Position numbers and translations under genes: made by a program
From: Diploptera punctata
Lineage: Eukaryota; Arthropoda; Insecta; Blattodea; Blaberidae
Direction of reading: 5' to 3'
Length of the DNA: 64,000 nt
NCBI GenBank assembly: GCA_030220185.1
Contig: JASPKZ010003419.1
Span: 813,501-877,500 of the forward strand
Notes under the pieces: generated by a model
What the model was told of the DNA's origin: nothing
Seen by the model: the letters and a program-made list of their open reading frames with translations, nothing else
The model's database searches: none
Shown: positions 43,077 through 51,674 of the stretch, in pieces
Layout of the letters: the number at the start of each line of letters is the position of its first letter
Numbering within the stretch: position 1 is the stretch's first letter

Positions 43077-43197
43077 AAAATTTTTCTCTTCAAATATAAT
43101 TTATCCTTCAATGAGAAGTGTTAAATTAATAATAAAATCGTCAATTCTCAATGCTGTTCACGTTCACAATGACATCCGATGGTCTCTTCTCCTGTAG

Positions 43198-43245
43198 ACT
43201 TATTGAGAATGTCACAAATACAGTGACGAAATCTGGATCTGCAAG
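43198..43245 (+). ncRNA. Hammerhead-like core with T3/A8 pair, perfect stem II
   Basis: TTGAGAA (43203-43209), extra T, stem II GTCAC/GTGAC (43211-43215; 43223-43227), GAA (43228-43230), ATCTGGAT (43231-43238), cleavage base C (43239). Stem I is weak in this copy. A sister copy at 46715-46760 (minus) has stem I GCA/TGC but AAA in place of GAA. Confidence 0.5.
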
Positions 43246-43346
43246 GGAGTTAAGAAGTATGAGGTGAGTCAAGAAACAACTAAACAAAATTAAAATAAAC
43301 CTCACAGTGTTATTTCCTACCGACATAACTTAACGGATGAACTCAC

Positions 43347-43408
43347 TTGACTTTAGCAGCTTCCCGGACGTGTGGAATATCTTCTTCGAGCTTCAGAATA
43401 TCTTTAAA
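43347..43408 (-). CDS. DAAM: DAAM formin exon: short FH2 exon
   Basis: This is a 62 bp micro-exon starting in phase 0 (acceptor atgtttcag/TTTAAA) and ending two bases into a codon (GTCAA/GTGAGT). The 20 codons encode FKDILKLEEDIPHVREAAKV, which aligns with the FH2 helix that in human DAAM1 reads VLNLNEELRDIPQAAKV. The split codon joins to the T of the next exon to give Asn, matching the KVN of human DAAM1. The exon was confirmed only by phase, splice sites and homology because it is too short to stand out as an open frame. A tRNA-like palindrome and a PLE lie within 600 bp on the upstream side. Confidence 0.92.
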
Positions 43409-43516
43409 CTGAAACATAACATTACATACATTTATGAAAATATATTAACATGTATATACTATTATTACATACATTTGTTTAGTAAGTTCATTTTTTTCCT
43501 ATACAAAAGTTTTAAA

Positions 43517-43795
43517 CATCGTTAGAGGCAGTGGGCCCGGGTTTGATTTCCAGTCGAGACAGGTTCCAGGATGGGGGTTTTTTCTCACCTGAGAGACAAA
43601 TCTCAGAAAACTTAGGGCCCAACAGTCCCCGAAAATCATGCGACCATCATTATCATTATCATCCTTCACCAGTGTGAAAAGCAATAGGAAGCTACCACAC
43701 CTGTAATTCCTAAGTAAAGCTGCAAAGCATAGCATGAAAATGTTATGATTGCAGTGAAAGACCTGCCCTTGGGGCACAATTATTATAGAATAGAA
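43517..43795 (+). mobile_element. SINE-A copy, head truncated
   Basis: It has gggtttgatttccagtcgag (B box), ttctcacctgagagacaaa, gaagctaccacacctg and gtgaaagacctgccc with a TAGAAT tail. Confidence 0.8.
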
Positions 43796-43828
43796 TAGAT
43801 AAAATTTATTTGAAGAGAAAAATATATT

Positions 43829-44172
43829 TATATATTAAATTTGGGTATTTTTAACATTATGAGGTTCAATTAATAATAATTAAATGAATCGTGATTTTTT
43901 CTTACCTCATACATCTATGTTTTTTTTAAACACAGCACTGCAGTATCGGCGACACTTTGTCGTCATCGTCAGCTGTTTTCACGACTGTCAATTTTTTCTC
44001 CTTTTTGCCGGTAATTATCTAGACTGCCATCTGGTGTTATTTTGAATGAATCATTTCCTAAACTGCTATCTGTTGTATTTTTTAAGAATTTTGTAATCAA
44101 GCTTGGTTCTTCCGGAATCTCAAAGTTCATAGTTCTAGTATGGTTTTTTTGAATATATATTTTTTCCCAAAA
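43829..44172 (-). mobile_element. One-armed family-d PLE, TSD AAAATATAT
   Basis: AAAATATAT flanks the insertion (43820-43828; 44173-44181). The minus strand encodes EKIYIQKNHTRTMNFEIPEE, PSLITKFLKNTTDSSLGNDS and TPDGSLDNYRQKGEKI, then the family-d arm and tail. It is cut off on the 5' side and has no second arm, so inverted arms are not obligatory for insertion. Confidence 0.85.
43932..43976 (-). ncRNA. Family-d hammerhead-like core (non-consensus)
   Basis: ACAG, CTGACGA (43972-43966), extra T, stem II GACGAC/GTCGCC, GAT in place of GAA, palindrome ACTGCAGT (43944-43937), then G where the cleavage base should be, then CTGT pairing with ACAG. The same GAT/G17 pattern occurs at 22480-22535, 22865-22905, 28829-28873, 34685-34785, 50345-50395, 50808-50850, 60715-60765 and 61165-61208. 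By known rules this should not cleave. Confidence 0.45.
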
Positions 44173-44396
44173 AAAATATATGCCTGAATTGGGATTTGAA
44201 CCCAATGTTACTGGTTCTGTATATCAGCGCTCTATCCACTAAGCTACCAGGCATTCTGATTGAAACTCTTATTATATGAATTCTTGATTGCTGTGGTATG
44301 AACTTTCGTTCCACTACGCCTCTAGCAGCTTCTTTAACAGAAAGACTTTAATTGGAACATTTATAGCCAGTGAGCTTATTTTTATTTCGGAACTAG

Positions 44397-44975
44397 CTAA
44401 TACCCAGCATGCACTGCTACTCATAAATAAATGTTAATATGTTTTTACCACCAGCCGTGCGCTGTTCAGGAATCTACTTATCCCGATCTTCTTGGCATCA
44501 ATGAAAGACAAAAATGGTTATTGTGAGTTATCCATAGAAGATAAACATATGTTGTCATGGACTTTTTTTGTAGAGCTTTTTGAGATATTCAATTCTCTAT
44601 ATACATTAATTTGGTGTATCTGTTATGGTTTAGGCAGCGTAAGCCATTTAAGCGTCAAAATAGGGACTTTATTTCACAGTCTGGGAAAGCTGAAGATAAA
44701 ACAGAGAATTGTTTTGAAACATGTCCAAGAACAAATCAACATTAATATTGAGGTAAGATGTCCAGACCAAAAATAATATAACTTTATTTCACGTTTTTCA
44801 CTACAAAGGGTGATTTTTAGGGGTGAAGGGGTTGAATATCACAACTCTCTTATAGCCTATGTTCATCCCGGGAATCTTCTGAACATTTTGCAAAAAACCC
44901 CATCAAAATCAGATCAACAGTATGGCCGCGCATAGAATACGAACAAACAAACATTGATTTATATATATATATATA
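44397..44975 (-). mobile_element. Helitron-like element with nested PLE unit
   Basis: On the minus strand it starts near TCTTATATATA...caatgtttgtttgttcg and ends cagtgcatgctgggtattagCTAG/T, a hairpin-plus-CTAG end like 10983. A PLE arm (44470-44790) is nested in it. No coding. Confidence 0.4.
44684..44730 (+). ncRNA. Hammerhead-like core, ACATGT stem III
   Basis: CTGAAGA (44690-44696), extra T, stem II AAAACA/TGTTTT, GAA (44716-44718), palindrome ACATGT (44719-44724), cleavage base C (44725). Stem I is weak (one clear pair). It is followed by gaggtaagatg at 44752. Confidence 0.5.
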
Positions 44976-45099
44976 TAAGATTAAATCAATATTTTTAAAA
45001 TAAATTCTGAAACACTGAGGTTATTGTATAAAAAGTTAAAATAATAAAACTTGTTGGTGTTTTTATTATTCATTCCATACATCTCAATGATGGATAAAT

Positions 45100-45438
45100 C
45101 ATATTTGAAGAGAATAATTATACACTCAGACTGGGGTTTGAACCCAGGACCTTTGGCTTTCTAGGACAATACTCCACCGATGGAGCTACCTGAGTACTCC
45201 AATCTAAATACAAACTTTCTCTTATATACACTGTTAATTCCCAAGCACTAAATTCTACGAAAGCTTTGCTTTGATCTTGCAAATGGCAGCTTCTTTATTA
45301 AGAACACCAATTATTGGGAATTTTACATTACATTTAGATTGAAGTGCTCAGGTAGCTCAGTCGGTAGAGTATTGGCCTAGAAACCCAAAGCTCCTGGGTT
45401 CAAACCCCAGTCGGATTGTATAATTTTTCTCTTCAAAT
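45100..45438. mobile_element. tRNA-like palindrome, second copy
   Basis: catatttgaagagaataattat ... and ... ataatttttctcttcaaatatg are the ends; both arms have tRNA-like genes facing outward: minus 45122-45195 (ggtagctccatcggtggag) and plus 45346-45417 (ggtagctcagtcggtagag, loop CTAGAAA, T arm ctgggttcaaacccc). The plus copy retains U33 and an AGA anticodon. A PLE is inserted at its right end. Confidence 0.8.
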
Positions 45439-45450
45439 ATGATAAAACTT

Positions 45451-45705
45451 TATAGGTTCTTAATTCGTAAATTAATGAGTCATTTTTGCATCTTACCTCA
45501 TATTTTATATTTCTTTAAACATGGGAACTAGTTTTCAAGAGAAGGATCTCTCTCATTTTCAACCGACATTATGATGTCTAGGCCAATACTCCATGATGTC
45601 ATAATGTTGGTTGAAAATGGGAGAGATCCTTCTCTTGAAAACTAGTTCCCGTGTTTAAAGAAACATAAAATATGAGGTGAGATGTTAAAAATGAGTCATT
45701 ACTTT
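45451..45705. mobile_element. Palindromic ribozyme-only PLE, 12 bp TSD
   Basis: ATGATAAAACTT flanks the 255 bp unit (45439-45450; 45706-45717). The arms (45490-45575; 45600-45690) are nearly perfect inverse copies of the T3/A8 unit, separated by about 25 bp. It lies 140 bp from DAAM exon 45844-46147. Confidence 0.92.
45605..45655 (+). ncRNA. Hammerhead-like core with T3/A8 pair, AACTAGTT stem III
   Basis: TGG (45608-45610), TTGAAAA (45611-45617), extra T, stem II with GGGAGA/TTCTCTT pairing, GAA (45637-45639), palindrome AACTAGTT (45640-45647), cleavage base C (45648), CCG pairing with TGG. Variants elsewhere have AACTGCAGTT in place of AACTAGTT. Confidence 0.55.
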
Positions 45706-45843
45706 ATGATAAAACTTGTACTTGTCAGTCGTCCTCAACAAAATAAAGTTCTATAAATGAGGCATCTCTGGAATCATGGAGGAAGAGGAGGGCACAAAAA
45801 GATTATGAAGATTTAAGCTGAATAGTGAAACAAGATGGTGTAC

Positions 45844-46147
45844 CTTCCTCTCGAGGATCTCGACTAGATAATGTAGTAATGTAGTTCCCTTGGCAGCGCT
45901 CGACTTGGTATCGGCCAGCCTGTTGAGCGAGCCAAGTCTGAAGCCAGATGCATTCCCCCGTGCACCTCTGTTCATGTAATTTCCAAGCGCTAATACAAGC
46001 TCTAGCAGTCTGCGCAGTCGTCTTGACCGAGCCACTTCCCGTGATGCCTCCATCACAGACTTGATGCGCGGCTGCACTTCTCCCACCCACACGCTGAACC
46101 TCTTCTTGTAATGCAAACTCTTCAGTCTTTGTTCGTAGTGCGGAATT
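45844..46147 (-). CDS. DAAM: DAAM formin exon: FH2 core with GNYMN motif
   Basis: This 304 bp exon follows acceptor gttgtgcag/AATTCC, completes a Lys codon and ends in phase 0 at AGGAAG/GTACAC. It encodes 101 full codons. Recognisable blocks are IPHYEQRLKSLHYKKRF, LLELVLALGNYMNRGARGNA and SLNRLADTKSSA. GNYMN and the following DTKS are the FH2 signature, part of the actin-contacting surface. The donor GTACAC is weaker than those of the other exons. Immediately downstream on this strand, in the intron, is a palindromic PLE (45451-45705). Confidence 0.96.
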
Positions 46148-46199
46148 CTGCACAACACACATATATTATATTTATAACACATGCAGCTAAGACTTGGAC

Positions 46200-46587
46200 A
46201 TAAACAAAGAAGGAATTGAGCAGAACCCAAGCTACAGAAATGAAATTTTTATGTGGAATGGTACATAAAACAAGGAGAGATAGAATAAGGAATGACAAAA
46301 TCAGGGAGATATTAAATGTAAAAAAAATTAACAATAGACATAGAGAAAAATAGATTAAAATGGTTTGGACATTTAAAAAGAATGGAAAAGGAAAGACTAC
46401 CACAGATTTAACAATCTGTTAAATCTCAAGATACAAGGAAAACAAGAAAGATGGATTAACCAAGTGAAGAAAAGTCTACAAGAGAGAGGATACGACTGGG
46501 AAGAACTAAAAAGAAGCAAAGCATGGGAAGATAGAGATGGTTGGAGGCATATTTGCAATTGACCTTCCGAAAGGAGGGCACAATAAG

Positions 46588-46622
<35 letters not shown>

Positions 46623-46625
46623 GAG
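46200..46625 (+). mobile_element. LINE tail with (GAT)n end
   Basis: The frame reads ARKYQ-like, KNRLKWFGHLKRMEKERLPQ and, after a frameshift, INQVKKSLQERGYDWEELKR and SKAWEDRDGWRHICN then stop. It is the C-terminus of a non-LTR element, with a GAT tail at 46588-46622. It lies in a DAAM intron. Confidence 0.8.
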
Positions 46626-46627
46626 AA

Positions 46628-47240
46628 AAACTTATGTAGGTAGGAAATAACACTATGAGGTTTATTTAAATTTTGTTTAGTTGTTTCTTGACTCACCTCA
46701 TACTTCTTAACTCCCTTGCATATCTAGATTTTGTCACTGTATTTGTGACATTCTCAATGCTGTTCACATTCACAACTGACGTCCAATGGTCTCTTCTCCT
46801 GCAGACTGACCTCCGCACCATCTAATGGCTGACCGATGAACTTCCAAATCAATCCCCTCTCCTTATCACCGGGTATTTCAAAATTCATAGTTGTGTTTTT
46901 ATTCTTGCATATGTAAATTTTTTCCCAAATTGTGAGTTCCTTCGGTTTTTCCAATTGTTTAAGTAATTTTGTTTTGGTTTCTATTCTATGTTTTTCTGAC
47001 CAGGCATGTGCAGCTATTGCAGATTTTTCTGTGTCTCCATTTTTAACATTTCTGAGGTGTTCCTTTAATCTTGTTTTTAGATTTCTTTTTCTTTTCCTAT
47101 GTACATCCTTTCACAATCTTTACAATTAATTTGATAAATTCCCAATTTTTTGCAGTCTTCAATTTTTTCATTTTTGTTGGTTTTTATTAAATTACCTAAA
47201 CTAAAATTTGTTGAATTAGTTCAACAAATTCGACATTAAA
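46628..47240 (-). mobile_element. PLE with GIY-YIG domain, minus strand
   Basis: From about 47190 leftwards the minus strand encodes LGIYQINCKDCERMYIGK, then after a frameshift EKSAIAAHAWSEKHRIETKT, EKPKELTIWEKIYICKNKNT and MNFEIPGDKERGLIWKFIG. The arm at 46655-46790 carries a T3/A8-type ribozyme core and gactcacctcatacttc; the outer motif is acactatgaggtttat. RT missing. Confidence 0.85.
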
Positions 47241-47381
47241 TTAGCACCGAAAAATGATTACAGATATCAACTATATTAACTTGGCTAAGGAAAAGGACAA
47301 ATGGAGAGCATAAGAGAATACAGCATTGAACCTAAATGTTTGATAAGCCACAGAATGAATGAGTGTTGTGGTATTACTCAC

Positions 47382-47543
47382 TTGGAGATCTCGTACAAGA
47401 AGCGATCAGCCCGTGCGAGGCTGTCTATCTCCTCGCTGTGTTCCTCGAGCAGCGCAGCTTCCTCTGCACTTGGAGTGAACTTGAGTAGCTGCTCCACCAT
47501 GTCCAGAGGCAGCTGGTCCTTGCAGTCCATGCTCAGTATTGCT
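47382..47543 (-). CDS. DAAM: DAAM formin exon: FH2 domain, knob region
   Basis: This 162 bp exon is split-codon at both ends: one base completes Lys from the previous exon, then 53 codons, then AA. The acceptor is gtgtttcag/AGCAAT and the donor TCCAA/GTGAGT. The peptide runs from AILSMDCKDQLPLDMVEQLL to RADRFLYEIS. Human DAAM1 has AILTMDEQEDLPKDMLEQLLKF in the same place. The segment belongs to the all-helical FH2 dimer that encircles the actin barbed end. Exon borders agree with those of the neighbouring exons. Confidence 0.95.
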
Positions 47544-47619
47544 CTGAAACACACCCTGTAGTGAGCATCTCTGCTTCTACATTCAAACTGAGAGAGTGTC
47601 AGAGGCTACAAAGGTTCAG

Positions 47620-48245
47620 ACATGTTGAATGAATGGCATTAGACAAATTAAAAATACAATGATAAAGTTAGTATTAAACGAAGTAAAATATGTCTCCAGA
47701 ATAAAATTTTAGAGAGATCTAATCAATTTAAATATCCTGGATATCATCTCTCTATCTGGGATGAAAGGATATCCCTGAAAAATTACTAGTTATAATAAAA
47801 GTTTAGGAATTATTAATCAAGTTATGAAACCATCCCTTGTACAAAAAAACACCTGATTACGTTTATATAACACTTTGGCTAGACCAGTGTTGATCTAAGG
47901 TAGTGAAGCATGGACACTAAAAAAGACAACATGAAAGCAGAATAACGGCTTGTGAAATGAGATTCATGCGCAGAACAGCGGGTTACACCAGATGGGATTG
48001 GAAAAGGAACACCGATATCTTAAAAGAATTGAAGACTACGCCAATTTTGGAATATATTAAACAGCACTAACTAAATTGGAAACACCATCTTGAAAGAATG
48101 AGTACAAATCAGATCCCCAAAGCTGTTTATAATTATATACCAAGAGGACGAAGATCTCTGGGTCGTCCTATGAAATGCTGGAGGAAAAATTTTCTATAGG
48201 ATCGTAACAGGCCTTGGCCTAATACTTGGAAGGAAGAAGAAGTAT
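47620..48245 (+). mobile_element. LINE-2W copy, longest
   Basis: From 47640 the plus strand has gaatggcattagacaaatt and LGIINQVMKPSLVQKNT-like sequence, then a broken tail: RRTAGYTRWDWKRNTDILKE, PQSCL-type IPRGRRSLGRPMKCWRKNFL, ending in ggccttggcctaatacttgg and (GAA)n. Several indels. Confidence 0.8.
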
Positions 48246-48296
48246 TAAACAATGTAAACTGCAATAAGAAACTTAATTCCATAAAAACCTAAACTA

Positions 48297-49032
48297 ATGA
48301 GCCTGTAGGTTCATAGCCGCACAGATATAAGCTTATCATGCATCTCTTCCTGAGTTAACATTTCCCAGTCATCCTCTGGATAATCAATTTGTCTCAAATC
48401 ACTGTTAATATTATTCTCCTGCCTCATTCTTAGGGTCGTATCTATGAACACATTAGACCGTAAAAGTCGTTCTCTGCTGAGAAAGTTGCATCCAAAGACG
48501 TTTTTCCGTACTCAAAAGTCTATTCATACGATAATAATTGTCAAAATTCCTAAGCTACCTGGCGAGGTGACTTTGCAGAGAACGAATCGTGAGCAACCCG
48601 ATGGGAACCGATGTACTTTCAAACCTTGCTGCTTTATCCAAGATGTCGGACCTTGAAGACTTTGATCATGTTTTTGGTATACGCGGAGAAGAGGAATTTG
48701 ATAGAGTCTACCAAACAATTCAACTGGAAGAACAGGAGAATTGGCCTAATATGGCGCGATGCAGATGTCGCCATATACGGTTTTATTTTTGGGACGCAAG
48801 CGTAAATGCGTTCCTCTAGCAGACAAAAATAACAGAAGTGGTTTTATCGCTGAGAATTCTGGGTAATTTCTTGCCAATATTACGAAAAAAACTACTTTCA
48901 TGCATGACCAGTCAGCGACTCGCTAATTCGAACTTTGCACGTGCTCACGGAAAACTCAACTCACCAGAGACTAATGTATTTGCATGCGGCCCTTAGTCTA
49001 CCAACTGGGCGTTTTCCTACAAGAAGCTTCTA
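48297..49032 (-). mobile_element. LINE-1W tail carrying a Harbinger-like insertion
   Basis: It reads gagcctgtaggttcatagcc ... cctcattctta up to 48432 and resumes gtctaccaactgggcgtttt at 48996. The two flanks are contiguous in all other LINE-1W copies, so the empty site can be read directly. Confidence 0.8.
48433..48992 (+). mobile_element. Harbinger-like DNA transposon, copy 2 (TTA duplication)
   Basis: GGGTCGTATCTATG and the mirrored CATGCGGCCC ends are flanked by TTA (48430-48432; 48993-48995). The frame from 48643 starts MSDLEDFDHVFGIRGEEEFD and RVYQTIQLEEQENW. 560 bp, non-autonomous. Confidence 0.85.
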
Positions 49033-49449
49033 TATCTATGTCTTGGATTGTCACTTCATTCATCAATTCTTTTACTTTTGCAGTAGATAATCCTCCTGCT
49101 TTCCACTGGAGGAGGTCGAGTATCGCAGCTAGACACATTCGTATGAGTCTAAACAAGAATTTTTATTTGTGACAAATGCTGTATTATGCCATTTTTTGTG
49201 GGATAGGCCCCAGATATGGAAAAACCTACAGGCAAGGGGAGTAGAATGGACAGTAATCATGAACAAAAAATGCTGGGAGGAATAAGATGTCTGGAAGAGG
49301 TTAAGTGGGATGACCCAAATGGAAAATGGGAACTTATCATAACAGAGGAAGGAGGTATTGATGGATTTTTGAGGGAATAAAAATTCTAAGTATGATTTTC
49401 TTGTGGGCTGAGATAAAAATGAGCTGAAACGAAGGAATACACTACTCAC

Positions 49450-49586
49450 TTGGAAATGTCTTCGTCGGACATCTTGAGCTTGGAAAGCAGTATTGTACAG
49501 TTCTGCGCCCTCCTTCCATCAATCACAGATAGAATTTTGGTTCTGCTCTTCCCAATCTGTCGCAGATCTTCTATTGACCCATCATT
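49450..49586 (-). CDS. DAAM: DAAM formin exon: FH2 domain, IDGRRAQN motif
   Basis: This 137 bp exon starts in phase 0 after acceptor attttcag/AATGAT and ends two bases into a codon at TCCAA/GTGAGT. It encodes [17 protein letters not shown] followed by the strongly conserved [20 protein letters not shown], near the start of the FH2 helical core. Formin studies place an essential actin-binding isoleucine in the segment just after the AQN triplet; an Ile is present here. The preceding intron (49587-57772, 8.2 kb) is the longest in the visible gene and holds a LINE, a CR1-like element, palindromic PLEs and a Harbinger element. Confidence 0.95.
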
Positions 49587-49839
49587 CTGAAAATTGTTTT
49601 GTATGATATAATTTAAGCAGCATTTGTAGATTGAAAATTTTAAGTGAGTAAAGAACCAAAATGCAAATTTTGAGATAATAAAGAAAAATGCAAACCATCC
49701 ACAGTTTGAGGCACAACAAATATATGTATGAGTAATATTATTCCATTGTTTATAAATTGAAGAGCTTATTTCTAAAGTGTCTTAAATCCATGAGAAATAC
49801 CAAACTCCAGAAATAGCAATTTTTATGTTAAGGTATTTA

Positions 49840-50045
49840 AATTTAAATGGAGTTTTCATTATAAGTTATGTTTATTTGTAACTACATTGGCAATATTGTC
49901 ACAAACTCTCCGCCATTACAAGTGGTAGTAACAGTGTCACATGACTTGGAGTTAAGACGTTTTGGAAGTAAACATAGTTCCAGGACAGTTTTAGTAGGAG
50001 AAAGTAATATCTAATATTCAATAAAGTACGCAATTTATTAAGTTT
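49840..50045. other. Unassigned DNA
   Basis: gtttatttgtaactacattgg and ccgccattacaagtggtag give no match to other parts of the window. Confidence 0.35.
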
Positions 50046-50049
50046 TGAA

Positions 50050-50205
50050 ATAGTCTGTCGCCTTGACATAGTCAATACAGTCTCTACCTACCACTCCGAC
50101 GACCTGGGTTCGATTCCCGGCGGGGTAGGGGATTTTAAATCTCCACCTTGGGTCTGGGTGTGTGTCCTGTCCATGTGAGAATAAAATAAAGTTAACAAAA
50201 AAGGT
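50050..50205 (+). mobile_element. SINE-E (tRNA-derived), single copy
   Basis: tRNA-like head (ccttgacatagtcaatacag, B box gggttcgattcccggcg), then tctccaccttgggtctggg and gtgtcctgtccatgtgag. It ends in a short A-rich tail. Confidence 0.6.
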
Positions 50206-50297
50206 AAAACAAGAAGGAAACTGTATCGGCTGCACTATTTGAAAATACTTTTTGTCAGAATGTCATTGCATGATGGTGCTGGGTATTACCTAACTTA

Positions 50298-50954
50298 ATA
50301 ATTAAATGAATCGTGATTTTTTCTTACCTCATACAACTATGTTTTTTAAACACAGCACTGCAGTATCGGCGACACTTTGTCGTCATCGTCAGCTGTTTTC
50401 ACGACTGTCAATTTTTTCTCCTTTTTGCCGGTAATTATCCAGACTGCCATCTGGTGTTCTTTTGAAGGAATTCCTCTTCAAACTGCCATCTGGTGTTATT
50501 TTTAATGAATCATTTCCTAAACTGCTATTTGTTGTACCTTTGAAGAACTTTGTAATCAAGCTCGGTTCTTCCGGAATCTCAAAGTTCATAGTTCTAGTAT
50601 GGTTTTTTTGAATATATATTATTGAGATTCCGGAAGAACCAAGCTTGATTACAAAGTTCTTCAAAAGTACAACAAATAGCAGTTTAGGAAATGATTCATT
50701 AAAAATAACACCAGATGGCAGTTTGAAGAGGAATTCCTTCAAAAGAACACCAGATGGCAGTCTGGATAATTACCGGCAAAAAGGAGAAAAAAATGACAGT
50801 CGTGAAAACAGCTGACGATGACGACAAAGTGTCGCCGTACTGCAGTGCTGTGTTTAAAAAAACATAGATGTATGAGGTAAGAAAAAATCACGATTCATTT
50901 AATTATTATTAATTGAACCTCATAATGTTAAAAATTCCCAAATTTAATATATAA
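50298..50954. mobile_element. Palindromic PLE, family d, 13 bp TSD
   Basis: ATTACCTAACTTA flanks the 657 bp copy exactly (50285-50297; 50955-50967). The arms run 50298-50620 and 50625-50890 and mirror each other, including coding remnants on both strands (ITKFFKSTTNSSLGNDSLKI, KRTPDGSLDNYRQKGEK). The right end carries aacctcataatgttaaaaat. Confidence 0.93.
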
Positions 50955-50969
50955 ATTACCTAACTTACT

Positions 50970-51600
50970 TAAAAATTAATCTTGTTTTACCTTAGTTTTG
51001 TTGTTATGAAATAATGAATGGAAATAGTCTGCGGTAGAAACCTCAGAAGTTTTACAAAATCCATCAGTGTGATTCCATGCCACTTTCGGTATACTACCAT
51101 CACTAGCGTATTTACGGTGTTTATCTTTGCTTTTAGCCACTCTGACGATACTAGTGCTCTTTTTCTCGCTGTCCGTCCTAAATGACTTACTAGGTCTTCT
51201 TCACAACTAGCCATTTGTTTTTCACTGACAAATACACAGAAAAAAATACCACAGAAAATCACAGCTGACTGTTGTTCATTGCCATGTAACAAGGAGTGCC
51301 ATAGCAGCCCCCATGACAAGTCACGTGCTTTGTACCAAATCAGCAGATTGGTCATTTGGATATAAGACATATTAGAAATAAAAACAGCAGGGATATAAGA
51401 CACTTTGGAAATAAACACAATTTTCAAACTGTTTTAACAGCTGGGATATAAGCCAGTTAGGAACATAACAACGTGTTAATATGATACCTGACGGAATAAA
51501 CACTTTTGTCACATAAAAATATCGAAAATGACGAATTTTGGATTTAAGACACTTTGGAAATAAGCTCTTCTATTGAGTCAGAGAAATATTTTTTACATCT
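50970..51600 (-). other. Unrecognised ORF region
   Basis: On the minus strand from 51213 a frame starts MASCEEDLVSHLGRTARKRA, LVSSEWLKAK; a one-base shift then gives KDKHRKYASDGSIPKVAWNH and TDGFCKTSEVSTADYFHSLF. I do not recognise the family; the two-frame continuity suggests a decayed transposon or retrocopy ORF. Upstream, gatataagacat-type phrases repeat at 51360-51560. Confidence 0.35.
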
Positions 51601-51672
51601 CAGCTCATAAAACTCTAATAATTCTAATAATTATGAGGTAAAGTGTTTATATTGATTCTAAAATGTATTTAA
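51600..51672. repeat. PLE arm relic
   Basis: acatctcagctcataaaac ... ttatgaggtaaagtg is a short PLE-like palindrome without ribozyme. Confidence 0.35.
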
Positions 51673-51674
51673 TT

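Larger units (their letters stand above)
42744..43143. mobile_element. Palindrome with two divergent tRNA-like genes, 11 bp TSD
   Basis: ATTCTCAATGC flanks the element (42733-42743; 43144-43154). Its arms, ttatatttgaagagaaaaattttcgcc on the left and ggcgaaaatttttctcttcaaatataa on the right, each carry a tRNA-like gene pointing outward and followed by a T run. The right end has 60 bp extra (tttatccttcaatgagaag ...). Related copies: 43795-44390, 45100-45438, 31645-32240 and 27895-28090. Confidence 0.85.
42655..43320 (+). mobile_element. PLE palindrome containing a tRNA-like element
   Basis: The left arm (42658-42743: gttgtttcttgactcatctg, ctcgcagatccagatttcg) and right arm (43144-43300: attctcaatgctgttcac, ctggatctgcaagggag, tatgaggtgagtcaag) are inverted. 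The 400 bp tRNA-like palindrome sits in the left ribozyme and duplicates ATTCTCAATGC. Confidence 0.85.
43800..44390 (-). mobile_element. tRNA-like element copy carrying a nested PLE
   Basis: ttatttgaagagaaaaatat starts it at 43807; it is interrupted at 43829-44172 by a family-d PLE and resumes aaaatatatgcctgaattgg. The tRNA-like part on the minus strand (44182-44253: ggtagcttagtggatagagc, T arm gggttcaaatccc) has a loop gtatatcag-type that differs from the AGA copies. Confidence 0.7.

Noticed and set aside
42774..43078. Functional tRNA-Ser gene pair
   Set aside because: The short variable region and missing U33 make a working Ser tRNA unlikely; the pair is part of a mobile palindrome.
45803..46162. 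Second minus-strand frame over the GNYMN exon
   Set aside because: It is a shifted frame of the DAAM exon; the FH2 motifs are in the other frame.
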